Below, piece after piece: positions 1 to 5,041 of a stretch of DNA of 7,996 nucleotides (its first letter is position 1; each line of letters opens with the position of its first letter). Below the pieces are notes generated by a model that had not been told where the DNA came from, did no database searches, and was given only the letters and a program-made list of their open reading frames with translations. The stretch comes from Desulfuromusa sp. (lineage in GTDB: Bacteria > Desulfobacterota > Desulfuromonadia > Desulfuromonadales > Geopsychrobacteraceae). The DNA lies in contig JAGGWI010000014.1 in the NCBI GenBank assembly GCA_021157505.1, forward strand, positions 1-7,996, read 5' to 3'. A program made the translations under genes and the position numbers.

Positions 1-1454
1 TCGGAAAAACTGAGCAAACTGTTATTGAGAGCGGTGATCGATTCCATATCAAGGTGGTTGGTGGGCTCATCAAAGAGTAATGCATTGGCATTGGTCAGCA
101 TCATCCGCGACAACATACAGCGAACCTTTTCGCCACCACTGAGGACACGAGTCATTTTAGTCGCTTCATCACCAGAGAAGAGCATCCTGCCAAGAAAGCC
201 CCGAGCAAAGCTTTCCCCTTCATGAGGGGGATACTGACACAGCCAGTCGATTAAACTGAGGTCTTTGGCAAAGTAGGAGCTGTTCTCCTTGGGAAGATAG
301 GAGTGGGTCATCGTGACACCCCAACGGAAACTACCGCTATCGGGTTTTATTTCCCCAGCGAGAATTTGTAATAATGTGGTCTTGGCAAGACTACTGCTGC
401 CAATAAGGGCAATTTTGTCCCCCTTATTAACGGTCAGATCAAGCTGGTTCAACACTTTGATACCATCGATGGTTTTACACAAACCCTTCACTTCAAGGAT
501 GATATCACCGCAGGATCGTTCGGGTTTAAACAGGATAAAAGGGTATTTGCGGGATGAGACCGGCAGTTCTTCGATGTCCAATTTATCCAGCAACTTTTTA
601 CGTGAAGTCGCCTGTTTGGCCTTTGAAGCGTTGGAACTGAAGCGGGCAATAAAATCCTTGAGTTCATTGGCTTTATCGCTGGCTTTTTTGTTGGCATCCT
701 GTTTCTGTTTTAAAACTAACTGGCTCGCTTCGTACCAGAAATCGTAGTTCCCGACATAGGTGCGGATGGTGCCAAAATCGATATCGGCAATATGGGTACA
801 TGCCTGGTTGAGAAAATGGCGGTCGTGGGAAACAACAATGACAGTATTTTGAAATCGACCCAGAAATTCTTCGAGCCATTGAATCGATTTAAGATCCAGA
901 TGGTTGGTGGGTTCGTCCAGAAGCAGTACGTCGGGATTACCAAAGAGCGCTTGAGCCAGCAGTACGCGCACTTTTTCGCCCCCTTCCAGCTCTTTCATTT
1001 TTTTCTGTCGCAGCCCTTCAGGAATTCCCAATCCGTTCAGCATAACCGCCGCCTCGGATTCAGCGTCGTAACCATTCATTTCGGCAAATTCAGTTTCCAG
1101 TTCACCGCTACGGACCCCGTCAGCTTCACTGAAATCTTCTTTGGCATAGATGGCATCACGTTCTGCCATCACGCTATAGAGCCGTTTATGCCCCATGATG
1201 ACAGTGTTGAGAACCATCTCCTCATCAAAGGCAAACTGATCCTGATTCAAGACCGCCAGGCGTAACCCTTTACCGATAGAGACTTCCCCTTTGTCGGGTT
1301 CAGAATTACCCGCCAGTATTTTAAGGAAGGTTGATTTTCCTGAACCGTTGGCTCCGATCAGACCGTAGCAGTTGCCGGGGGTGAACTTGATTTTGACGTT
1401 TTTGAAAATGGTTCGTTTGCCATAGGCGAGACAGATATTTGTAGCACTAATCAT
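1..1454 (-). CDS. ybiT: ABC-F family ATPase, YbiT/YkpA type (3' end beyond window)
   Basis: This is a soluble, ribosome-associated ABC-F protein with two ATPase domains and no membrane segment. Translating the minus strand from the ATG at 1454 gives 484 residues before the window ends; YbiT-type proteins are about 530 residues. Domain 1 has Walker A GANGSGKS (residues 34-41), a signature reading LEGGE instead of LSGGE, Walker B VLLLDEPTNHLD and the switch histidine in VVSHDRHF. A charged linker with KQATSRKKLLDKL follows. Domain 2 has LSGGEKVR and LLFDEPTNHLD, but its Walker A is GSSSLAKT (352-359), with Ala in place of the usual Gly before the Lys. As I recall, a degenerate second Walker A is normal in the YkpA branch. 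AGGAAA lies about 10 nt before the start. The family acts on translating ribosomes; whether this member confers antibiotic resistance or does housekeeping cannot be told from sequence. Confidence 0.93.
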   Translation of the reverse strand, partial: MISATNICLAYGKRTIFKNVKIKFTPGNCYGLIGANGSGKSTFLKILAGNSEPDKGEVSIGKGLRLAVLNQDQFAFDEEMVLNTVIMGHKRLYSVMAERDAIYAKEDFSEADGVRSGELETEFAEMNGYDAESEAAVMLNGLGIPEGLRQKKMKELEGGEKVRVLLAQALFGNPDVLLLDEPTNHLDLKSIQWLEEFLGRFQNTVIVVSHDRHFLNQACTHIADIDFGTIRTYVGNYDFWYEASQLVLKQKQDANKKASDKANELKDFIARFSSNASKAKQATSRKKLLDKLDIEELPVSSRKYPFILFKPERSCGDIILEVKGLCKTIDGIKVLNQLDLTVNKGDKIALIGSSSLAKTTLLQILAGEIKPDSGSFRWGVTMTHSYLPKENSSYFAKDLSLIDWLCQYPPHEGESFARGFLGRMLFSGDEATKMTRVLSGGEKVRCMLSRMMLTNANALLFDEPTNHLDMESITALNNSLLSFS

Positions 1455-1483
1455 GGGTGAGTCGTTTCCTGGAAAAGTTTTGA

Positions 1484-1510
1484 TATTTATAAAATAAAGT
1501 TATCATTCAA
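1484..1510 (-). promoter_or_regulatory. possible promoter of the ABC-F gene
   Basis: On the minus strand a TTGAAT (1510-1505) is followed by an AT-rich stretch containing TATAAATA (1491-1484). The spacing is short: 15 nt to TAAATA, or 13 nt to TATAAA. This is a pattern match in AT-rich DNA only. It lies between the upstream terminator and the ABC-F start, so the ABC-F gene probably does not depend on read-through. Confidence 0.25.
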
Positions 1511-1523
1511 AGAGAACTCTTTT

Positions 1524-1597
1524 ACCACAGAGACACTGAGTCACTGAGAACCCCCGAGAACATAAAGAATTTTGTTTTTTCTCTGTGCCTCTGTGGT
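1524..1597. repeat. CACAGAG-type inverted repeat
   Basis: ACCACAGAGACACTGAG (1524-1540) is the inverse complement of 1581-1597 (reads back as ACCACAGAGGCACAGAG), 15 of 17 positions matching, with a 40-nt spacer. The left arm continues with a second direct CACTGAG unit (1542-1548). I know this kind of sequence as an intergenic repeat in various bacterial genomes, including some Deltaproteobacteria; its function is not established. It sits in the leader region of the ABC-F gene and carries no gene of its own. Confidence 0.6.
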
Positions 1598-1615
1598 GAC
1601 ATCGTAATTGGCAAT

Positions 1616-1644
1616 AAAAAAACCACAGGGTCGAACCCCGTGGT
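1616..1644 (-). terminator. strong intrinsic terminator, minus strand
   Basis: On the minus strand ACCACGGGGT, a short TCG loop and ACCCTGTGGT form a 10-bp stem containing one G-U wobble, followed by at least six T (1621-1616). Read on the plus strand the same position is an A-C mismatch with no T-run, so it serves minus-strand transcription. The only sequence upstream of it on that strand is the roughly 170 bp up to the divergent kinase gene, which has no convincing protein gene. It therefore ends a small RNA or an aborted leader transcript. Confidence 0.75.
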
Positions 1645-1702
1645 CTTGGTGCAGCGAACGTATATCACCGATTCACTGAGCAGGCAATGTTTTTCGTGCC
1701 AT
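1616..1702 (-). ncRNA. candidate small RNA or attenuated leader ending at the terminator
   Basis: Just upstream of the terminator on the minus strand, CAGTGAA (1678-1672) can pair with TTCGCTG (1658-1652), a 7-bp stem with one G-U wobble and a 13-nt loop. Two hairpins in series ending in a T-run look like a short structured RNA. A weak promoter (TTGGAG at 1727-1722, TAAAAT at 1706-1701, 15-nt spacer) would start it near 1695. A 9-codon ORF, MARKTLPAQ (1702-1673), has its stop inside the first stem, as in leader-peptide attenuators, but it lacks a ribosome binding site and overlaps the proposed -10 box. The 5' end is a guess. Confidence 0.3.
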
Positions 1703-1818
1703 TTTAGAGCCAAATAAAAAACTCCAATTTTTGTTTCGATTACAGTAGACTCTTCCCTTGATAATTTTAGCTGATTACGTTGTTTGATGATGTCATTATT
1801 TTTGTGAGGACCATGTCT

Positions 1819-2469
1819 ATGATCATTGGATTTGCCGGGAAAGCGGCTTCGGGAAAGACCACTGCCGCTAAATATCTGCTGGAACAATCACAGGCAAATA
1901 TTGTAATTTTGCCGATGGCATTGGTATTGCGGGAAGAAGTTGCGAATTTTGTCAGCCAGGTGGGGGGGGAAGATTATACCCCTCTGGTTTATGGAGATCA
2001 GGACGATAAAATACGAGTTTTCTATATCAATGAGGATCGCGCCTTGGAGCACTGCCCGGTATGGACTGACTTTATCGCGGTAAATCATGATATTCAAGAT
2101 CAGTCAGGGCAATCCGCTGTGACCGTCCGCCGGATCTTACAGTGGTGGGGAACCGAATACCGTCGGGCTCAGGATCATGATTACTGGACCAAAGCCTGGG
2201 AAAAGAAGTTACAGGACTATGATCTGACCACCACCCATATTCTGGTTGATGATGTCCGCTTTGTGAATGAGTTGAACGTTATTAAAAAGCAGGGTGGAAT
2301 TTTCATCAAGATCGAGCGGCCGGGGTTCAATGGCGCAAATAACCACAGCAGTGAGAACTCTCTGGATCATTATAACGACTGGAATCTGGTGATTCAGAAT
2401 GATGGCAGCCTGGAACAGTTCAAACAGCAGACCGAAGTAAGGATTCTACCACTGCTCAAAGTAGACTGA
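1819..2469 (+). CDS. deoxynucleoside monophosphate kinase-like P-loop protein (phage type)
   Basis: This is a predicted cytoplasmic kinase that would phosphorylate (deoxy)nucleoside monophosphates with ATP. The 216-residue product opens with MIIGFAGKAASGKTT, whose Walker A is GKAASGKT (residues 7-14). The central RRILQWWGTEYRR segment, the Walker-B-like ILVDDVRFVNE (about 141-151) and the later HSSE...LD motif with IQNDGSLEQF near the end are the pattern I associate with phage and bacterial dNMP kinases. I chose the ATG at 1819 because GAGGA (1806-1810) lies 8 nt before it; the ATG at 1813 is only 2 nt from that site, and the one at 1780 would add residues before the P-loop without a good site. 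The gene stands alone, divergent from the ABC-F gene and convergent with the YkgJ-family gene. Substrate specificity cannot be read from the sequence; dephospho-CoA-kinase-like folds are the main alternative. Confidence 0.8.
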   Translation: MIIGFAGKAASGKTTAAKYLLEQSQANIVILPMALVLREEVANFVSQVGGEDYTPLVYGDQDDKIRVFYINEDRALEHCPVWTDFIAVNHDIQDQSGQSAVTVRRILQWWGTEYRRAQDHDYWTKAWEKKLQDYDLTTTHILVDDVRFVNELNVIKKQGGIFIKIERPGFNGANNHSSENSLDHYNDWNLVIQNDGSLEQFKQQTEVRILPLLKVD

Positions 2470-2547
2470 TTAGATATACTAGTTCAGACTCGATCTGGAA
2501 ACTGCTGTAAGGATTGGTCACCCTTTTGGATCATAACTTATGAAAAA

Positions 2548-2838
2548 CTACAGATTGGCGGCTCGCGCGGAAATACACTCGTCTTTTCCCATCTCAAATT
2601 CACGGCAAATCCATGGACGATTCTCGTAGATCGTGCAACTCATGGTATTTCTGTCCAAGGCTGAACACCAGCCATCTTCCAGTCGCGCCATGCGCCTATC
2701 GCCTCGCGTATCTACCTCAATAAATTTATCGGGCACTTCGGTATCGTTAAAGAGCATTGCCTCTAAACGGCAACAGGAGGCTTCACAATTTGTACAAGTC
2801 ACCTCGGTATCAGGCAGGAATTCAACTTCGGTTGGCAT
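2548..2838 (-). CDS. YkgJ family cysteine-cluster protein
   Basis: This small 96-residue cytoplasmic protein has eight cysteines: C15, C18, C22, C23, C58, C68, C78 and C88. The arrangement CxxCxxxCC, then W-C, C-x-IYxxRPWICREF and a last Cys is typical of the YkgJ/UPF0153 zinc- or iron-chelating domain (PF03692). The biochemical role of the family is unknown, and metal binding is inferred from the cysteines. The start at MPTEVEF is preceded only by a weak purine stretch (AAGAAAAAGA). The gene lies 85 nt downstream of the cold-shock gene on the same strand, but a terminator stands between them, so it depends on read-through or on a promoter I could not see. It converges on the kinase gene with a 78-nt gap that shows no clear terminator. 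Confidence 0.85.
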   Translation of the reverse strand: MPTEVEFLPDTEVTCTNCEASCCRLEAMLFNDTEVPDKFIEVDTRGDRRMARLEDGWCSALDRNTMSCTIYENRPWICREFEMGKDECISARAANL

Positions 2839-2861
2839 AGATTCTTTTTCTTACTTAAATC

Positions 2862-2894
2862 AAAAGAGCCCCACGGATTGACCGTAGGGCTCTT
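2862..2894 (-). terminator. intrinsic terminator of the cold-shock gene
   Basis: AAGAGCCC T ACGG (2894-2882, minus strand) pairs with CCGT G GGGCTCTT (2876-2864) around an ATTGA/TCAAT loop. The T-G position pairs as a wobble only in minus-strand RNA, and the stem is followed by a short T-run (TTTT, 2865-2862). It lies about 30 nt past the cold-shock stop codon and 24 nt before the YkgJ-family start, so it ends or attenuates transcription between the two genes. Confidence 0.8.
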
Positions 2895-2923
2895 GAGGGT
2901 GTCAGTGGTTGTAGAAACTTTTT

Positions 2924-3124
2924 CTATTGTTTTTGAACATTAGATGCTTGGGGCCCTTTTTGGCCCTGGGTGACATCAAAGGTCACGCGTTCTCCCTCGG
3001 CCAGAGATTTAAACCCATCACCCTGAATTTCGGAATGATGAACGAACACATCATCTCCACTCTCCTGCTCGATAAAACCAAAACCTTTTGCATCGTTGAA
3101 CCATTTTACAGTGCCTTCAGCCAT
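2924..3124 (-). CDS. CspA-family cold-shock protein
   Basis: This single cold-shock domain of 66 residues binds single-stranded RNA and DNA as a nucleic-acid chaperone. It starts MAEGTVKWFNDAKGFGFIEQ, with RNP1 KGFGFI and RNP2 VFVHH, and ends TFDVTQGQKGPQASNVQ, which is the full family length. I chose the ATG at 3124 because GGAG lies 6 nt before it and the family begins exactly there; an in-frame ATG at 3172 would add 16 residues the family does not have. A small hairpin (3139-3151) precedes the ribosome binding site and an intrinsic terminator follows the stop. Which paralogue (cspA, C, D and so on) it is, and whether it is cold-induced, cannot be decided from sequence. Confidence 0.95.
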   Translation of the reverse strand: MAEGTVKWFNDAKGFGFIEQESGDDVFVHHSEIQGDGFKSLAEGERVTFDVTQGQKGPQASNVQKQ

Positions 3125-3138
3125 TTTTAACTCCATGC

Positions 3139-3151
3139 ACCCCTGTGGGGT
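3139..3151 (-). promoter_or_regulatory. small hairpin in the 5' UTR of the cold-shock gene
   Basis: On the minus strand ACCCC-ACA-GGGGT forms a perfect 5-bp GC-rich stem-loop that ends 7 nt before the GGAG ribosome binding site. Cold-shock mRNAs often carry structured leaders that alter translation with temperature. A role here is only inferred from position. Confidence 0.35.
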
Positions 3152-3215
3152 CGTTTTTTGTTGTGCAAACAATATCTACGTAAAATAAAAAACCACCAAC
3201 CGTAAGAGGTCTGCG

Positions 3216-3231
3216 TGGCATATTCGTGGCT
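3216..3231 (+). promoter_or_regulatory. sigma-54-like promoter match
   Basis: TGGCATATTCGTGGCT has GG and GC separated by exactly 10 nt and matches the sigma-54 consensus TGGCACG-N4-TTGCW except at three positions. The orientation is plus, away from the cold-shock gene, towards a stretch with no recognisable gene. A single match like this can occur by chance. Confidence 0.2.
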
Positions 3232-3514
3232 GATTAATTTTTAATCTCGTCCAACAAATTATCTCTGCACAAACTGTTTAAGATGAGAGACCTTACCACG
3301 GATACCCAAGTCAGAACAATGACCCAAATTAAAACAATGATTATATCATCTTTTGGATGGACGAAAGTTGGAAATTGTCAGATGTAACTAAGTTTTGCAA
3401 ATGCACCGGAACGTTCCAAAATCCACTTTCAAAAATAAAGTCCTGATTTTGGAAATGGTGAATCTGTACTATTTATCCCTGGATCAAGCAGCTCCCATTC
3501 CAGCGCAATATGTA
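3232..3514. other. intergenic stretch without a convincing gene
   Basis: I see no gene I can support here. Two short plus-strand ORFs, 3283-3387 (34 aa, MRDLTTDTQVRT...) and 3357-3446 (29 aa, MDESWKLSDVTK...), both lack a ribosome binding site and overlap each other. The stretch does contain the perfect palindrome GGAACGTTCC (3408-3417) and a stem-loop at 3414-3454, listed separately. Confidence 0.5.
3414..3454. repeat. two-stage stem-loop
   Basis: TTCCAAAATC (3414-3423) is perfectly inverse to GATTTTGGAA (3445-3454). Inside it, ACTTT (3425-3429) is inverse to AAAGT (3437-3441), giving a 10-bp plus 5-bp interrupted stem around a 7-nt loop. There is no T-run on either side, so it is not a canonical terminator. 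The perfect 10-nt palindrome GGAACGTTCC (3408-3417) overlaps its left arm. Confidence 0.5.
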
Positions 3515-3551
3515 AGATGGCTCAACCAATTCATTTCAGGTTGAGCCATCT
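3515..3551. repeat. perfect 13-bp stem-loop beside the MITE
   Basis: AGATGGCTCAACC (3515-3527) and GGTTGAGCCATCT (3539-3551) form a perfect 13-bp stem with an 11-nt loop. The last two bases of the right arm are the first two of the CTAG at the edge of the foldback element. Without that element the hairpin would lie only about 35 nt past the stop codon of the DsbA-like gene, where an operon's transcription would be expected to end. It lacks a T-run. Confidence 0.6.
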
Positions 3552-3879
3552 AGTGTCCTGTTTGGTTCATCCTATCCTTTAATTCTGGCTCTTTTGCTCG
3601 CTGCCTACGTTATGCCTCTTTGCTTTAGCGCAAGCTAGGAGGCTATCGGACTATCCATGAGCCGACTGCAAATTCGGTTGTTTGGCCCATATTTCGACTC
3701 CTTTTTGCCCCATAGCTATGGCTATGAGCCTGCAAACGTGTCGAAATCTGTTCTCAAACCTCCAAATTTTCGCTTCGCCCCGTATAGTTCGACAGACTCC
3801 TAGGGCTGCATCGGCATGCCTTGGCAACAAACAAAATAACTCAGAATTATGCGTCACGATTAACCAAACGGGACACTAG
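3550..3879. mobile_element. MITE-like foldback element, about 330 bp
   Basis: The ends CTAGTGTCCTGTTTGGTT (3550-3567) and the inverse complement of 3862-3879 (CTAGTGTCCCGTTTGGTT) match at 17 of 18 positions. Further inverted pairs are nested almost concentrically: 3635-3654 with 3784-3803 (CTAGGAGKCTRTCGRACTAT, 17/20), ATTTCGAC 3691-3698 with GTCGAAAT 3740-3747, TTTGC 3704-3708 with GCAAA 3732-3736, and CATAGC 3711-3716 with GCTATG 3721-3726. The whole element can therefore fold back on itself around position 3719. It has no transposase gene, and the ORFs in it are by-products of the palindrome. The outer CTAG may be a 4-bp target duplication (YTAR-type target, as in IS5-like elements) or part of the repeat. 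The same end occurs at 7949, so the family is present more than once. Confidence 0.75.
3635..3803. repeat. inner inverted repeat of the foldback element
   Basis: CTAGGAGGCTATCGGACTAT (3635-3654) and the inverse complement of 3784-3803 (CTAGGAGTCTGTCGAACTAT) agree at 17 of 20 positions and enclose a 169-bp palindromic core. Like the outer ends, they begin with CTAG. The core could be a smaller element nested in a larger one, or simply the inner part of one long foldback. Confidence 0.55.
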
Positions 3880-3911
3880 GTCTTAAAATTCTGTTCTCTC
3901 GGGACTGAAAC

Positions 3912-4565
3912 TTAATTCGGATACTTTGCATCAAGCTCAGTCTGAATCAACTGATATAATTGTTTATAGCCAAAACTCTGGAGCGGCTTTCCGTTGACAA
4001 AGTAGCCAGGGGTTTTTTGTACATTCAGAGTTTTCACATCGGCCATGTCTTGTTCAATGATTTTTGCAATAACCGGGCTATCCATATCTTTTTTGATTTG
4101 CTCGACGTCAACGCCTGCTCTGGGAAGAATATCCCATAATTTTTCCGGCTGCCAGTTGCCGTGGCTGGCCCAGATATTCTGCGATTTAAACATGACATCC
4201 AAGGTTTCCCAGTATTTTCCCTGCATTCGGGCGGCTTCAAGAATCTTGACAAAACTATCGGCGCCATCATGGAAAGGGGCGTAACGAAGAACCAGTTTGA
4301 TCTTACCGGGATTGGCGTTCATTATTTTCTTAATAAAGGGGGCAAAAACGGCACAAGTTTCACACGCTGGATCCATAAACTCAACCAGGTAGACTTTTGC
4401 ATCGTCGCTGCCGAGCGTCTGCGAATGGTCTCTGATAAAAAGTTCAGCATTTTTTTCCGCCATAAAACCATACTTTTCAGATTGCTGCTCCTTGTAGTAG
4501 TTGCTACCGACGACAAAGGCAAAGGCTAATATCAGGCAGGTGGCCCCTATAAGTACGTATTTCAT
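3912..4565 (-). CDS. DsbA-like membrane-anchored thioredoxin-fold oxidoreductase
   Basis: This 217-residue protein begins with an uncleaved anchor or signal segment (residues 3-22, hydrophobic) and would act outside the cytoplasmic membrane. After it comes a thioredoxin-fold domain of the DsbA/DsbG kind (Thioredoxin_4-like). The redox site is EFMDPACETCAVF with C68-E-T-C71, followed by a helical insertion and the cis-proline loop KTPGYFVNG (T185-P186). The likely role is thiol oxidation of exported proteins, recycled by the DsbB encoded immediately upstream; the two genes overlap by ATGA. AAGGAG lies about 10 nt before the start, inside dsbB. It is the last gene of the cluster, and downstream lies the foldback element. 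BdbD-type oxidase and DsbG-type isomerase cannot be separated by sequence alone; pairing with DsbB favours oxidase. Confidence 0.88.
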   Translation of the reverse strand: MKYVLIGATCLILAFAFVVGSNYYKEQQSEKYGFMAEKNAELFIRDHSQTLGSDDAKVYLVEFMDPACETCAVFAPFIKKIMNANPGKIKLVLRYAPFHDGADSFVKILEAARMQGKYWETLDVMFKSQNIWASHGNWQPEKLWDILPRAGVDVEQIKKDMDSPVIAKIIEQDMADVKTLNVQKTPGYFVNGKPLQSFGYKQLYQLIQTELDAKYPN

Positions 4566-5002
4566 TTAGAAGTTCTCCTTTTCAGGATGATTAAAAGGGT
4601 GACTAGTGCTGAGAATGCAAAGAAAGAAAGCATTGGAATTGATATAAAACCGAACAGTTCTATGTATTTTTCTGTGCATGAAACGCCCTTCGAGCAGGGC
4701 TGGATATTCTCCGGAATGATTCCGGCATAAAGCAAGGTGTGGTAAAGAGCGGTCAACCCGCCCAGTATGGCCAGAGGCAGAGCATACTTGATGACATTTT
4801 TGTCAAAAGTGGGTAAAAGACCCGCTGCAAAAATAAAGATTAAGGGGAACAGGCAGATCCGCTGATACCAACACAGGACACAGGGTTCATACTCTAAAAC
4901 ATAGCTGAAAAAGATACTTATCGTGGTTGACACGCTGACCAAAAGCCAACACAGAAAAAGCAGTGTCCAGTTTGTATTTTTTGTTTTGTCAGACTGAGAC
5001 AT
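4562..5002 (-). CDS. dsbB: disulfide bond formation protein DsbB/BdbC family
   Basis: This 146-residue polytopic membrane protein reoxidises a DsbA-type partner and passes electrons to quinone. It shows four hydrophobic segments (about residues 13-34, 49-64, 72-94 and 113-139). The first cysteine pair is C41-V-L-C44 in the family motif EPCVLCWYQR, and the second pair is C103/C109 in the loop PCSKGVSC. Length and motif fit the short BdbC-like branch. GGAGGT lies 8 nt before the ATG. The stop overlaps the start of the DsbA-like gene by 4 nt (ATGA), suggesting translational coupling, and ccdA ends 39 nt upstream. Confidence 0.92.
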   Translation of the reverse strand: MSQSDKTKNTNWTLLFLCWLLVSVSTTISIFFSYVLEYEPCVLCWYQRICLFPLIFIFAAGLLPTFDKNVIKYALPLAILGGLTALYHTLLYAGIIPENIQPCSKGVSCTEKYIELFGFISIPMLSFFAFSALVTLLIILKRRTSK

Positions 5003-5041
5003 ATATACAGACCTCCAAAAATGGGAGAAAATTTGTTGAAA

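Noticed and set aside
313..1265. Plus-strand and other-frame open frames of 144 and 157 codons overlapping the ABC-F gene
   Set aside because: They are antisense to a clearly conserved ABC-F coding frame and contain no domain.
1622..1644. GGTTCGACC resembling a tRNA or tmRNA T-arm
   Set aside because: The T-stem does not pair in the correct register, no acceptor, D or anticodon arms are found around it, and the sequence fits an intrinsic terminator with a T-run much better.
1683..1702. Sigma-54-like TGGCACG followed by TTGC on the minus strand
   Set aside because: The spacing between the GG and GC elements is 13 nt instead of the required 10, so it cannot be a functional -24/-12 promoter.
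1522..1887. 121-codon minus-strand open frame
   Set aside because: It runs through the CACAGAG repeat and the intrinsic terminator and overlaps the start of the kinase gene; its translation has no recognisable features.
3193..3218. CCAC...GTGG hairpin followed by a T-run on the minus strand upstream of the cold-shock gene
   Set aside because: Only 4 plus 3 bp pair, with unequal internal loops; too weak to call a terminator, and no gene upstream needs one.
3651..3879. Open frames of about 65-68 codons on both strands inside the foldback element
   Set aside because: They lie in palindromic DNA, have no ribosome binding sites and show no protein-like pattern; they are by-products of the inverted repeats.
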